A DNA stretch of 32,027 nt from an uncultured Thermomicrobiales bacterium (GCA_902806345.1 CADCWF010000116.1:1-32027); one strand, 5' to 3'; shown: positions 7,824-18,132, numbered from the stretch's first letter. Translations and numbers: made by a program. The notes: a model not told the origin generated them from the sequence alone.

Positions 7824-9104
7824 ATGGAACCGTTGGGCGTCTGCAAGCTCGAAGCCGAAGAGCAGGCCATGCTGGCGGGGGAGGCGGGTCCGGCCGCCAA
7901 GCTGGCCATGCGGATCCTTGCTCGGCTCGCGCCCGTGTACGGCGCCGACCACCTCCTGCAAGTGACTCGGGCGCATGTCGACGGCTGCATCTACGCCGGT
8001 CAGGCCGGGCTTGACTACGCGGAGCGTCTCGTCGAACTCGGCGGACGGGTCTCGGTGCCGACGTCTCTCAACGTTGTGTCACTCGACCGCGTCGACTGGC
8101 GGCGCCTCGGGATCCCGGAGCCGTATGCCGACCGGGCCCGTCGGCTCGCCGAGGCCTATCTCTCGATGGGTGCTCGCTCGACGTTCACGTGCGCTCCGTA
8201 TCAGACCGACGCCGCTCCGTCGTTCGGCGAACAGATCGCGTGGTCCGAGTCGAACGCCGTCGCATTCGCCAATTCGGTGATCGGTGCCCGCTCCAACCGC
8301 TACGGGGACTACCTGGACATCGCCTGCGCGATCACCGGCAGGGTTCCGGCCGCCGGTCTCCACCTCGACGAGCCGCGCCTAGGCACGCTCCTGATCGACC
8401 TCCGACCGCTCCCCAGTGGGCTCGCCGAGCGGGACGATTTCTGGCCCGTCCTGGGATACTTGATCGGCTCGCTCGCTGGCGAGGACGTACCCGTCGTTCG
8501 GGGACTGGACGTCCGTCCGACGGAAGACCAGCTGAAGTCGCTGGCCGCGGCCGCGGCGACCTCCGGCTCGGTCGCGATGTTCCACCTCGTCGGGATCACG
8601 CCGGAGGCGATGACGGAGGACGTGGCCTTCGGCGGCCGGCCACCGAGGACCACTCAGCGGATCGGGTTGGAAGATCTGCGACGCATCCGCGCCGAACTTC
8701 GGACCGCGCGAACCGACAAAGTCGACCTCGTCGCCTTCGGCAGTCCCCATTGCAGTCTCGCGGAGTGCCGAGCGATCGCCGGTCTCGTCGCCGGGCGAAA
8801 CGCGGCTCCGGGAGTACGTGTGTTTGTGACCACCGGCCGAGCCGTCCGGGATCTCCTCGGCCGATCGGGGGACCTCGCCGCGCTCGAGTCGTTCGGCGCT
8901 TCGGTCGTCGCCGATACCTGCATCGTCGTTTCGCCGCCGCTCGTCCCGAGCGGCGCCAGGACCCTGATGACCAACTCGGCCAAATACGCCCATTACGGGC
9001 CGGGAATCCTCGGGGTTGACGCGGTCTTCGGCTCGACTGAGGCGTGCATCGAGTCGGCGATCGCTGGCCGCGTGATCGAGGACGAAGGCCCGTGGGCGCG
9101 CTGA
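7824..9104 (+). CDS. Aconitase X (AcnX/DUF521) catalytic large subunit
   Basis: Large subunit of an Fe-S hydro-lyase of the aconitase X family, 426 aa. Diagnostic stretches are EEQAMLAGEAGPAAKLAMRI, AHVDGC, the cluster-region TFTCAPYQ, GEQIAWSESNAVAFANSVIG, ARSNRYGDYLDIACAITGR, and the C-terminal TNSAKYAHYGPG. Characterised members dehydrate cis-3-hydroxy-L-proline (bacteria) or phosphomevalonate (archaea). The substrate cannot be fixed from sequence alone, and no proline or mevalonate genes lie nearby. The ATG at 7824 is preferred over an in-frame GTG at 7806 because GGTGGAG lies upstream of it, with a longish 12-nt spacing. The 3' end overlaps the small-subunit start by 13 nt, implying translational coupling. 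Confidence 0.92.
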   Translation: MEPLGVCKLEAEEQAMLAGEAGPAAKLAMRILARLAPVYGADHLLQVTRAHVDGCIYAGQAGLDYAERLVELGGRVSVPTSLNVVSLDRVDWRRLGIPEPYADRARRLAEAYLSMGARSTFTCAPYQTDAAPSFGEQIAWSESNAVAFANSVIGARSNRYGDYLDIACAITGRVPAAGLHLDEPRLGTLLIDLRPLPSGLAERDDFWPVLGYLIGSLAGEDVPVVRGLDVRPTEDQLKSLAAAAATSGSVAMFHLVGITPEAMTEDVAFGGRPPRTTQRIGLEDLRRIRAELRTARTDKVDLVAFGSPHCSLAECRAIAGLVAGRNAAPGVRVFVTTGRAVRDLLGRSGDLAALESFGASVVADTCIVVSPPLVPSGARTLMTNSAKYAHYGPGILGVDAVFGSTEACIESAIAGRVIEDEGPWAR

Positions 9105-9556
9105 CGGAACTGCACGGCGAGCCGGTCGTCGCCGGCGACGCCAGCGGCAAGGCCGTTGTCTCCGACCGTCCGCTCAGTCTGTGGGGTGGCTTGGATCCGG
9201 AAACCGGCGAGGTGATCGATCGCCATCACCCCCTCTCGGGGCGCCGCATCTCCGGCCTCGTCTTCTCGATCCCAACAGGCCGCGGCTCGTGCTCCGCAAG
9301 TGGAGTCCTCTTGGAAGCGATCCGGGCCGGCACCGGTCCGGCGGCCGTGATCCTCTCCCGCCCCGATCCGATCATCGCCCTCGGCGCCATCCTGGCCGAG
9401 GAGCTCTACGGACTCGTCGTTCCGGTGGTCATTGTGGGCGAGGAGGACCGGTGCCGAATCATGGACGGCGACTCCGTCAAGATCGACCGCGACGGAGTGG
9501 TGACCGTGGGTTCCGTGCTCGCCAGACCCGGCTCTCACCCGAGACCGACCACGTGA
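9092..9556 (+). CDS. Aconitase X swivelling small subunit (DUF126)
   Basis: 154 aa. It matches the small AcnX domain: GDASGKAVVSDRPLSLWGG near the N-terminus, then DPETGEVIDRHHPLSGRRI, VFSIPTGRGSCSASGVL, and ILSRPDPIIALGAILAEELY. In the family this domain closes over the active site of the large subunit, and in many bacteria the two are fused. I chose the GTG at 9092 because the family starts just before LTELHG; the frame is open upstream to 9044, inside the large-subunit gene. It is convergent with metK, whose stop is 30 bp away, and no clear terminator separates them. Confidence 0.9.
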   Translation: MGALTELHGEPVVAGDASGKAVVSDRPLSLWGGLDPETGEVIDRHHPLSGRRISGLVFSIPTGRGSCSASGVLLEAIRAGTGPAAVILSRPDPIIALGAILAEELYGLVVPVVIVGEEDRCRIMDGDSVKIDRDGVVTVGSVLARPGSHPRPTT

Positions 9557-9586
9557 CGGTTGGGCGACGAGGCAACGTCCTTTTGG

Positions 9587-10828
9587 CTAGTCGGACACGC
9601 GCGTCTCGGCGCCGACCCCAACCGCCGCGCTTAGAGCCGATGCCTTGTCGGTCCGTTCCCAGGGCAGGCTGAGGTCGTCACGGCCGAAGTGGCCGTAGAC
9701 CGCGGTCTGCCGATAGATGGGCGCTCGCAATCCCAGGGACTCGATGATCGCGCCGGGGCGGAGGTCGAAGTGCTCGCCGATTAGGGCGCGGATGGTTTCG
9801 TCGGAGACTCGCCCGGTCCCGAACGTCTCGACCATGATCGAGACCGGGTGAGCCACGCCGATGGCGTACGAGACCTGGATCTCGAACCGGTCGGCCAAGC
9901 CTGCAGCGACGATGTTCTTGGCGACGTACCGGGCCGCATAGGCCGCCGAGCGATCGACCTTCGTCGCGTCCTTGCCGGAAAACGCGCCTCCGCCGTGGCG
10001 GGCCATCCCGCCGTACGTGTCGACGATGATCTTGCGACCCGTCAGTCCGGCATCGGCCATCGGTCCGCCGAGGACGAACCGGCCGCTCGGGTTGATGTAC
10101 AACTTCGTCTTGGCGTCGATCAGTTCCGCCGGCACAACCCGCCGCACGATCAGGTGCTCCACGTCACGGTGGATCACGTCGTTGCCCACCGTATCGGCGT
10201 GCTGGGTGGAAACCACCACCGCGTCGACGCGAGCGGGTTGCCCATCCCGGTACTCGACCGTTACCTGACTCTTGCCGTCCGGCCGCAGGTACGAGATCTC
10301 GCCCGCCTTCCGTGCCTCGGAGAGGCGTCGGCAGATGCGGTGTGCCAGCGCGATCGGGAGCGGCATCAGCTCCGGCGTCTCGCGGCAGGCGAAGCCAATC
10401 ATCATCCCCTGGTCGCCCGCACCGACCTCGTCGAACCGATCAACTCCTTCACCCTCGCGGGCCTCGAGGGAGTCGCCGACGCCAATCGCGATCTCGGGGC
10501 TTTGCTCCTTGATCGAGACGAGCACCCCGCACGTCTTGGCGTCGAACCCGGACTCGGAGTGGGTGTAGCCGATCTCGGCAACCGTCTCGCGGACAATCTT
10601 CGGAATCTCGACGTAGGTCGCCGTCGTGATCTCTCCAAAGACCAGGATCATGCCAGTCGTGGTCGCCGTTTCGCAGGCGACCCGTGCGAACGGATCCTGA
10701 GCGAGGATGGCATCAAGGACGGCGTCCGAGATCTGGTCGCAGACCTTGTCCGGGTGCCCCTCGGTCACCGACTCGGAGGTGAAAAACGTCTGCTGGGCCG
10801 TCGAGAACGACCCGCTTGCCCGAACCAT
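9587..10828 (-). CDS. metK: S-adenosylmethionine synthetase MetK
   Basis: Makes SAM from methionine and ATP. It is 413 aa, slightly longer than the usual ~385-400. It has the ATP-binding [17 protein letters not shown] (from residue 24), [17 protein letters not shown], the loop [20 protein letters not shown], and the P-loop-like [20 protein letters not shown]. The ATG at 10828 follows GGGAGGAGAG. It is the last gene of the minus-strand set adoK-ahcY-metK, 69 bp after ahcY. I see no SAM riboswitch in that gap, which is too short for most classes. Confidence 0.97.
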   Translation of the reverse strand: MVRASGSFSTAQQTFFTSESVTEGHPDKVCDQISDAVLDAILAQDPFARVACETATTTGMILVFGEITTATYVEIPKIVRETVAEIGYTHSESGFDAKTCGVLVSIKEQSPEIAIGVGDSLEAREGEGVDRFDEVGAGDQGMMIGFACRETPELMPLPIALAHRICRRLSEARKAGEISYLRPDGKSQVTVEYRDGQPARVDAVVVSTQHADTVGNDVIHRDVEHLIVRRVVPAELIDAKTKLYINPSGRFVLGGPMADAGLTGRKIIVDTYGGMARHGGGAFSGKDATKVDRSAAYAARYVAKNIVAAGLADRFEIQVSYAIGVAHPVSIMVETFGTGRVSDETIRALIGEHFDLRPGAIIESLGLRAPIYRQTAVYGHFGRDDLSLPWERTDKASALSAAVGVGAETRVSD

Positions 10829-10897
10829 CGTCGACTCTCTCCTCCCTCGGCAGGAGCACCGTCAAGCCAGGTGCCGCCTCCGCCGCACCCAGCCTGA

Positions 10898-12205
<1,308 letters not shown>

Positions 12206-13222
12206 CTAGACGCCCGGCGTCGCAGGCACGGGCGATCCCAACATGGATTCGTCCAGCATCCCGACGAAATCGGGGAAGCTGTGGTCGAACCGCTCGACGA
12301 ACGCAACGGCGTCGTAGACGTGCTCCTGCGTCCCGTATCGTTCGATTGCGAAGGTGGCCGCAAGCGCCGCCATCCGCCCCGCGGCCTCCGGCTCGAACCC
12401 CAGCAACAGCCCCTTCAGGAGACCAGCCCGATAGGCGTCGCCCCCCCCGGTCGGGTCGGTCAGCGGGGAGGCCTCGACGATCGGGATCGAGATCGCTCGA
12501 CCACCTGTCATGATCGTCGATCCCTCGGCGCCGTAGGTGACGACGACGAACGGCACCCGCTCCGCGATCTCGTCGACCGACAAACCCGTCTTGCGCTCGA
12601 GCATCGCGAACTCGTAGTCGCTGCCGGTGAAGGCCCAGGCAAGCTCGATGCCGGCCGTGAGATCCTCGGCGGAGGCTGCCACGACTTGCTGCGAGGGGTC
12701 GTAAACGAGCCGGCATCCCGCGCCGGCGATCCCCACGGCGTGGCGGCTCATGGCCTCGAGCGTGGTCGCGCCGACTAGCCCGAAACTCGCCCGGGCAGCG
12801 ACCTCGGCGATTGGGACGTCCGCCGCCACGATCGACGCCCCGGGGTAAAACCCGGCAATCTGGTTGCCGGCTAGATCGTTCAGCATGAACGACGAGCCGG
12901 TCAGCATGTCGGGGGCATCCACGACGGACGAGGTGTCGATGCCGAGCCGGTCGAAGGCTGCGCGATAAGGCGCGAAGTCGGCCCCTCCGGCCCCGACGAC
13001 CGCGGGCCGCTCGCCAAGGAGCGCGAGGTTGTAGGCGATGTTGCCGGCGATGCCGCCGCGTAGCCGCTGCAGCGAATCGAAGAGGAAGCTGACCGAGAGG
13101 ACGTGGACCTTTTCGAGCAGGATGTGGTCCTTGTACGACCCCGGGAACGACATGATGTAGTCATACGCCAGCGACCCGCTGATGACGACGTTCGGAGCGG
13201 GCTGTGGCAGATCAACGTCCAT
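12206..13222 (-). CDS. adoK: Adenosine kinase, PfkB/ribokinase family
   Basis: Phosphorylates adenosine to AMP with ATP, recapturing adenosine released by AhcY. It is 338 aa from the ATG at 13222, chosen because the family N-terminus (VISGSLAYDYIMSFPG) begins just after it. It shares distinctive stretches with the mycobacterial-type adenosine kinase as I remember it: SVSFLFDS, RGGIAGNIAYNLALLG, GADFAPYRA, QIAGFYPGA, YDPSQQV, a TGSDYEF-x-LERKTG region, and YGTQEH. The catalytic signature is DPTGGGDAYRAG with D262; the usual GxGD is GGGD here, encoded by a run of eight G. The identification beyond 'PfkB sugar/nucleoside kinase' also rests on its position 15 bp upstream of ahcY. Confidence 0.9.
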   Translation of the reverse strand: MDVDLPQPAPNVVISGSLAYDYIMSFPGSYKDHILLEKVHVLSVSFLFDSLQRLRGGIAGNIAYNLALLGERPAVVGAGGADFAPYRAAFDRLGIDTSSVVDAPDMLTGSSFMLNDLAGNQIAGFYPGASIVAADVPIAEVAARASFGLVGATTLEAMSRHAVGIAGAGCRLVYDPSQQVVAASAEDLTAGIELAWAFTGSDYEFAMLERKTGLSVDEIAERVPFVVVTYGAEGSTIMTGGRAISIPIVEASPLTDPTGGGDAYRAGLLKGLLLGFEPEAAGRMAALAATFAIERYGTQEHVYDAVAFVERFDHSFPDFVGMLDESMLGSPVPATPGV

Positions 13223-13328
13223 GCAAACCTTTGGAGCTGGGAAGCGCGCGCCTGCTGGACGCTCGAACCGGGTCGAGCATTCGCCGCCGGAGGATAGCAC
13301 GCACCGGGACCGACCTTCGGTGCATGGC

Positions 13329-15071
13329 TCACGTCGCCCGGACCCCGCCCTTCGTGACGGCCGCCAGCGCGGATCGAACCGTCGCCTCGGGCACGTCGTC
13401 GCGGACTGTGACGCCGCCCCCGTCGAGCGGGAGCACCCACCGCTGCCGGCCGAGGGTCCGCTTCTTGTCGCTCCCGAGCAGGGCGAGGACGCGGTCCGGG
13501 TCTACGTCCGCCGTGCGGGGAAGATCGAATTTGTCGAGCGCCGCATCAACCCGAGCGACCCACTCGGGACCGCATGTTTCCAGCGCTTGGCCGATCCGCC
13601 CGGCCGCCCGCATGCCGAGGGCAACGGCCTCGCCGTGGAGCAGCGAGTAGCCCGCCGCCTCGATCCCGTGCCCGAGCGTGTGGCCGAAATTGAGGTACGC
13701 CCGGATCCCCGACTCCTTCTCGTCGGCTTCCACGACCGCGGCCTTGAGCGCGACGTTGCGACCGATGAGGTAGGCGGTCACCGGTTCCCCGAGCGATTGC
13801 AGCGACGGCGCGTTGCACTCCAGGAATGGCAGGAGGTCGGCCCGCTCGCCGCCCGGTGTCGACCGCTGGATTACGGCGTGCTTGACGACCTCCGCCCAGC
13901 CCGAGCGTAGCTCGCGGGGGGGGACCGTCCGCAGCAACACCGGGTCGATGATGACCAGAGCCGGCTGGTAGAACGCTCCAATCAGGTTCTTACCCGCAGG
14001 GTGGTTGATTCCCGTCTTGCCGCCAACGCTGGCATCTACCATCGCTTGCAGCGTCGTCGGCACCTGGACCAACCCGACCCCCCGCAGGACCGTCGCCGCG
14101 GCGAACCCCGCGAGATCGCCGACCACGCCGCCGCCGAGGGCGATCACGACATCCGAGCGCTCGATCCCCGACTCAAGCAACCAGTTCCAGACCTGGGTAA
14201 TGCCGTCGACGCTCTTGCTGCTCTCGCCCGAGGGGACCGAAAACATCCGGACATCAAACCCGCGGCCGGCGAGGGTTTCCGTCGCGTCGGGTCCGAAGAT
14301 CGGCCCGACATTGGCGTCGCTCACGATCCAGGCGCGGCGACCCGCCGGCCAACGCTCGCGGGTGAGTTCCCCCAGTTTGAGCAGGGCTCCCGGTGAAACG
14401 AGGATGCGGGACGCGCCGGAGGGAGTGTTGAGGAGGATGACCTCGGCGGCGTCGATTCCCAGCTCGACGAGCTCACCCAGAACCGCGGCGATCGTTTCGG
14501 CCGGCGCATCGTCCACGGGCAGGGTCACGGCGGCCCGTTCGTACCACGTTCGCCGAGCTGCCTTCATCGCAGCCAGACGCCCGAGCGGGTCGGCCCCCGC
14601 AAGGAGAGGGCGGTCGGCGGCACTGCCTTCCAGTGCATGCTGGGCTTGCAGCCGGCGCAGACTCGTTTCGGGATCGGCATCGAGCGCCACGACCAGCGTG
14701 CCGGGGCCGCCGAGGAGCGACGGGGACCACACCCCTTCGTTCGCGACGGCACCCCCCCCGCACGCGACGACGACCTCTTCACCACCGAGGGCACGCTCAA
14801 GTACCTCCCGTTCAATCGCCCGGAACGCGGCCTCGCCCCGATCGCGAAAGACAAGGGGTACGGTCGTGGCGGTTTCCGCCTCGATCTCCGCGTCGGTGTC
14901 GATGAGCCGCCAGCCGAGCCGCTGGGCGACCAACCGACCGACGGTCGACTTGCCCGCACCGCTCAAACCGACGAGCACAACGCGGCGGATCGGAACCAAG
15001 CGGGCAACTCCCTTCGCATTCCCTGTGGGACCGACCAGTATAGCCAACTTCTCCTCGGCGCGAACCGGCAT
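13329..15071 (-). CDS. aroKB: Bifunctional shikimate kinase / 3-dehydroquinate synthase
   Basis: 580 aa carrying two shikimate-pathway enzymes. Residues ~28-195 form shikimate kinase: Walker A GLSGAGKST (35-43), the shikimate-binding RDRGEAAFRAIE, and CGGGAVAN. Residues ~215-570 form 3-dehydroquinate synthase: VIALGGGVVGDLAGFAAATV, QVPTTLQAMVDASVGGKTG, NLIGAFYQP, ELRSGWAEVVKHA, FGHTLGHGIEA, and LHGEAVALGM. Both domains look intact. AroK-AroB fusions are known in other bacteria. The ATG at 15071 has no strong ribosome site. The first ~25 residues are not conserved in the kinase family, so the start is the weakest point. adoK follows 106 bp downstream, possibly in the same transcript. It diverges from the NtrC-type gene. 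Confidence 0.95.
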   Translation of the reverse strand: MPVRAEEKLAILVGPTGNAKGVARLVPIRRVVLVGLSGAGKSTVGRLVAQRLGWRLIDTDAEIEAETATTVPLVFRDRGEAAFRAIEREVLERALGGEEVVVACGGGAVANEGVWSPSLLGGPGTLVVALDADPETSLRRLQAQHALEGSAADRPLLAGADPLGRLAAMKAARRTWYERAAVTLPVDDAPAETIAAVLGELVELGIDAAEVILLNTPSGASRILVSPGALLKLGELTRERWPAGRRAWIVSDANVGPIFGPDATETLAGRGFDVRMFSVPSGESSKSVDGITQVWNWLLESGIERSDVVIALGGGVVGDLAGFAAATVLRGVGLVQVPTTLQAMVDASVGGKTGINHPAGKNLIGAFYQPALVIIDPVLLRTVPPRELRSGWAEVVKHAVIQRSTPGGERADLLPFLECNAPSLQSLGEPVTAYLIGRNVALKAAVVEADEKESGIRAYLNFGHTLGHGIEAAGYSLLHGEAVALGMRAAGRIGQALETCGPEWVARVDAALDKFDLPRTADVDPDRVLALLGSDKKRTLGRQRWVLPLDGGGVTVRDDVPEATVRSALAAVTKGGVRAT

Positions 15072-15085
15072 CGAAAGCTCGGGTG

Positions 15086-15091
15086 TATACT
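15086..15091 (+). promoter_or_regulatory. Possible -10 box for the NtrC-type regulator
   Basis: TATACT stands 85 bp ahead of the regulator's ATG in the 104-bp divergent region. No matching -35 hexamer is visible at 16-18 nt. The overlapping TATACA on the minus strand could equally serve aroKB. Weak call. Confidence 0.25.
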
Positions 15092-15175
15092 GTTCCGGTC
15101 ATCGACGTTCCCAAGTCGGACATCCCGACCGCCGCCGGATGAGATTCCGGCTCCTCTCGTGAGGGTTCCTCCCGC

Positions 15176-16552
15176 ATGCAACGGATGCTCGTGGCAGACG
15201 ATGACGCGTCGATCCGCTCGGTGCTCCGAGACCTGCTTGAGGACGAGGGGTACGATGTCGACGAAACCGAGTCCGGTGCCGGCGTCCTGTCGGCCCTGAC
15301 GGGCAAGAACGGCTCGATCCCCGACCTCGTCGTGATGGACATCCGGATGCCGGACAAGACCGGCATCGAGGTGCTGCGCGAGCTCTCGGCCATGAACAAG
15401 GGGGGCGGCGCCCTTCCGATCGTGGTGATGACGGCCTTTGGGACGTCGAGCGTGGCGATCGAGGCGATGCAGCTTGGTGCCTACGACTACATCACCAAGC
15501 CGTTCAACCTCGACGAAGTCCTGGTCACGATCCAGCGCTACTTCGAGCGGATGGCGCTCAGCGAGCAAGTCCAGGAACTCTCGACGCGGCTCGGTGAGCG
15601 CGATCCGAACGAGATCATCATCGGCAACAGCCAACCGATGCAGGAGGTCTACAAGACCGTCGGCCGCGTCGCTCGCTCGGATGCGACCGTCCTCATCACC
15701 GGAGAGACGGGCACGGGCAAGGAACTCGTCGCGACCGTTCTCCATCGCTCGTCGTCCTACCGGGCTGGCCAACTCGTCAAGGTCAACTGCGCGGCCCTGC
15801 CGGAAACCCTCCTCGAGAGCGAACTCTTTGGCCACGAAAAGGGCGCCTTTACCGGTGCCGTGAACCAGCGCAAGGGCCGGTTCGAGATGGCGAACAAGGG
15901 AACCATTTTTCTCGATGAGGTCGGGGAGATGACCCTTTCGACCCAGAAAAAGCTGCTCCGCGTGCTCCAGGAGCGGGAGTTCGACCGGGTAGGCGGTAGC
16001 GTCCCGGTCAAGGTCGACACCCGGGTCATCTCCGCCACCAACAAGGTCTTGCCGCAGGAAGTCGAATCGGGACGGTTCCGGGAAGATCTTTACTACCGGC
16101 TCAACGTCATCTCGATCTACCTGCCTGCCCTGCGCGATCGCCTCGACGACGTGCCGCTGCTGGTCGAGCACTTCCTGTCCAAGCATCGGGCCTCGGCCGG
16201 GTCCGGCCCGTCCCGGATCAGCCAGGGCGCCATGCGGACCTTGATGGAGTACGACTGGCCGGGGAACGTGCGGCAGCTCGAGAACGCGATCGAGCGAGCG
16301 GCGGTGCTCTCCCAGGGCGGGGTGATCACCGAAGATCACATCGACCTCTCCGGTGCCGACAGCCGCCGCTTCGTCGACGTGGCCCAGCAGATCCGAAAGG
16401 GAACCACGCTCCGCGATCTCCTCGGCGACGTCGAGCGGCAGGCACTCTCGGAAGCGTTGACCCAAACCGACGGCGACCGGGTCGCGGCCGCCTCGCTCCT
16501 CGGTCTCGACATCCCCGAGTTCCAGTCGCGTTTCTCCGCGTTCAACCTCTAG
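15176..16552 (+). CDS. NtrC-family sigma-54-dependent response regulator
   Basis: 458 aa, three domains. The receiver domain (1-125) has the acidic pair DDD at 8-10, phospho-acceptor D55 (VVMDIRMPD), T86 and K108 (TKPF). The AAA+ domain (~145-385) has Walker A GETGTGKE (176-183), the sigma-54 contact loop GAFTGA (223-228), Walker B TIFLDEVGEM, and an arginine-finger region RFREDLYYRLNV. The C-terminal Fis-like domain (~410-458) is divergent: the usual AA-x-LGI-x-R-x-TL pattern reads AASLLGLDIPEFQSRFSAF. GAFTGA predicts that it works with sigma-54 RNA polymerase. No sensor kinase lies beside it. Its stop (TAG, 16550-16552) shares one base with the proposed glpK start, so glpK is probably in the same transcript. 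Confidence 0.93.
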   Translation: MQRMLVADDDASIRSVLRDLLEDEGYDVDETESGAGVLSALTGKNGSIPDLVVMDIRMPDKTGIEVLRELSAMNKGGGALPIVVMTAFGTSSVAIEAMQLGAYDYITKPFNLDEVLVTIQRYFERMALSEQVQELSTRLGERDPNEIIIGNSQPMQEVYKTVGRVARSDATVLITGETGTGKELVATVLHRSSSYRAGQLVKVNCAALPETLLESELFGHEKGAFTGAVNQRKGRFEMANKGTIFLDEVGEMTLSTQKKLLRVLQEREFDRVGGSVPVKVDTRVISATNKVLPQEVESGRFREDLYYRLNVISIYLPALRDRLDDVPLLVEHFLSKHRASAGSGPSRISQGAMRTLMEYDWPGNVRQLENAIERAAVLSQGGVITEDHIDLSGADSRRFVDVAQQIRKGTTLRDLLGDVERQALSEALTQTDGDRVAAASLLGLDIPEFQSRFSAFNL

Positions 16553-18102
16553 TGCCGCCGCGCAGCGAGGAGCACCGTCGTCCCCCGAAGGTGACCCCCC
16601 AGAGGTCCCGACAGGAGCTCGTCCTCGCCTTGGACCAGGGCACGAGTTCGAGCCGTGCCATCGTGTTCGATCGTGAAGGCGAGCGGATCGCGGAGGCGCG
16701 GCAACCGCTCGCCGCGTCGTTCCCGCGGCCGGGGTGGGTCAACCAGGATCCCCGCGAGATCGTCGCGACGACGATCGACGCCGCGCGGGAAGCAATCGAG
16801 CGCGCCGATATCGGCGCCACGAGCATCGCGGCGATCGGGATCGCCAACCAGCGAGAAACCACCGTCGTCTGGGACCGCGAGACCGGCGAGCCGGTTGCCC
16901 CGGCGATCGTCTGGCAAAGCCGGCAGAGCGTGCCCCAGGTCGAGGCCCTCGTGGACCGCGGCATGGGGACCCGCATCCAGGCGATTACCGGCCTGATTCC
17001 CGACGCCTATTTCAGCGCTACCAAGTTGGCCTGGCTCTTCGAGACCGAACCGGACATCCGGCGCCGAGGCGAGGCGGGCGAGCTCCTCTTTGGCACGGTC
17101 GAGACCTGGCTGATCTGGAATCTCTCCGGTGGCCTCCGGCACGTCACCGACATCGCCAACGCGTCGCGGACGATGCTGCTCGACCTCTCCACGGGCGATT
17201 GGTCGGACGAACTCCTGGCCGACCTCGGGATCCCCCGCTCCCTCCTGCCTGACGTCGTCGGCAGCGCCGAACATCTTTGCACCGTCGATGCCAGCCACTT
17301 CGGCGCCGAGATCCGGGTCACTGGCAGCGCGGGCGATCAGCAGGCGGCCTTGTTCGGCCACGGTTGCGTCCACCGGGGGCAGGCAAAGAACACCTATGGG
17401 ACCGGTTCATTCCTGCTCGTCAACGTTGGACCGGAGCCGACGCCCTCCCGCCACCGGTTGCTCTCCACGGTCGCCTGGCGGATCGGGGACGAGACGACCT
17501 ACGCCTTGGAGGGGGCAATCTTCGTTACCGGAGCGGCCGTCCAATGGCTGCGCGACGGTCTTGGCGTCATCGAGGATGCCGCCGCCGTCGAGCCGCTCGC
17601 CGCCTCGGTCCCCGATACCGGGGGCGTCATCTTCGTTCCCGCCCTGACCGGGTTGGGCGCGCCCTGGTGGGACCCTTCGGCACGCGGCACGGTTTTCGGC
17701 ATCTCTCGCGCGACCACGGCAGCTCATCTCGCCCGGGCGACGCTCGAGGCCATCGCCTTCCAAACCCGGGATGTGGTCGAGGCGATGGCCGCCGATGCGG
17801 GGGCGCCGCTCACGGAGTTGCGGGTCGACGGTGGCGCGGCGGCCAACGATCTGCTGATGCAGATCCAGGCGGACGCGCTCGGCATCCCAGTCGTGCGCCC
17901 AGAGCAGTTGGAGGCAACGGCCCTCGGCGCCGCGCGGCTTGCCTCGGTCGGCGTCGGTCTTACCCCCTTCGATCGATCGGCGGAACGTGCTGGCACGGAT
18001 CGCGTTTTCGAACCCGCCATCTCCTTCGATGAGCGAGAAACCCGCTACGACCGGTGGCGGCATGCGGTGCAGCGAGCCGCCGGGTGGGAGTCATCGGGAT
18101 GA
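16552..18102 (+). CDS. glpK: Glycerol kinase
   Basis: FGGY-family kinase converting glycerol to glycerol-3-phosphate. It is 516 aa. It has the N-terminal phosphate loop LALDQGTSSSRAIVFD, GWVNQDPREI, AIGIANQRETTVVWDRETGE, the family NTYGTGSFLLVNVG, and the C-terminal GLGAPWWDPSARG and DGGAAANDLLMQIQAD. AIVWQSRQS replaces the common AIVWQDRR. The GTG at 16552 overlaps the upstream stop by one base. A later GTG at 16591 would remove a 13-residue non-conserved extension, but neither start has a good ribosome site. No glycerol facilitator or glycerol-3-phosphate dehydrogenase is visible nearby. It is convergent with the DUF697 gene. Confidence 0.95.
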   Translation: MPPRSEEHRRPPKVTPQRSRQELVLALDQGTSSSRAIVFDREGERIAEARQPLAASFPRPGWVNQDPREIVATTIDAAREAIERADIGATSIAAIGIANQRETTVVWDRETGEPVAPAIVWQSRQSVPQVEALVDRGMGTRIQAITGLIPDAYFSATKLAWLFETEPDIRRRGEAGELLFGTVETWLIWNLSGGLRHVTDIANASRTMLLDLSTGDWSDELLADLGIPRSLLPDVVGSAEHLCTVDASHFGAEIRVTGSAGDQQAALFGHGCVHRGQAKNTYGTGSFLLVNVGPEPTPSRHRLLSTVAWRIGDETTYALEGAIFVTGAAVQWLRDGLGVIEDAAAVEPLAASVPDTGGVIFVPALTGLGAPWWDPSARGTVFGISRATTAAHLARATLEAIAFQTRDVVEAMAADAGAPLTELRVDGGAAANDLLMQIQADALGIPVVRPEQLEATALGAARLASVGVGLTPFDRSAERAGTDRVFEPAISFDERETRYDRWRHAVQRAAGWESSG

Positions 18103-18132
18103 TCGGATCCGGTCAGGCCACCGTCGGCTCAC

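Noticed and set aside
7196..7990. 264-residue minus-strand open frame over the SWIM gene and the AcnX start
   Set aside because: The plus strand carries two recognisable proteins here; the minus frame has no motif or ribosome site.
10829..10897. SAM or SAH riboswitch ahead of metK or ahcY
   Set aside because: The gaps are 69 and 15 bp and show no recognisable aptamer pairing.
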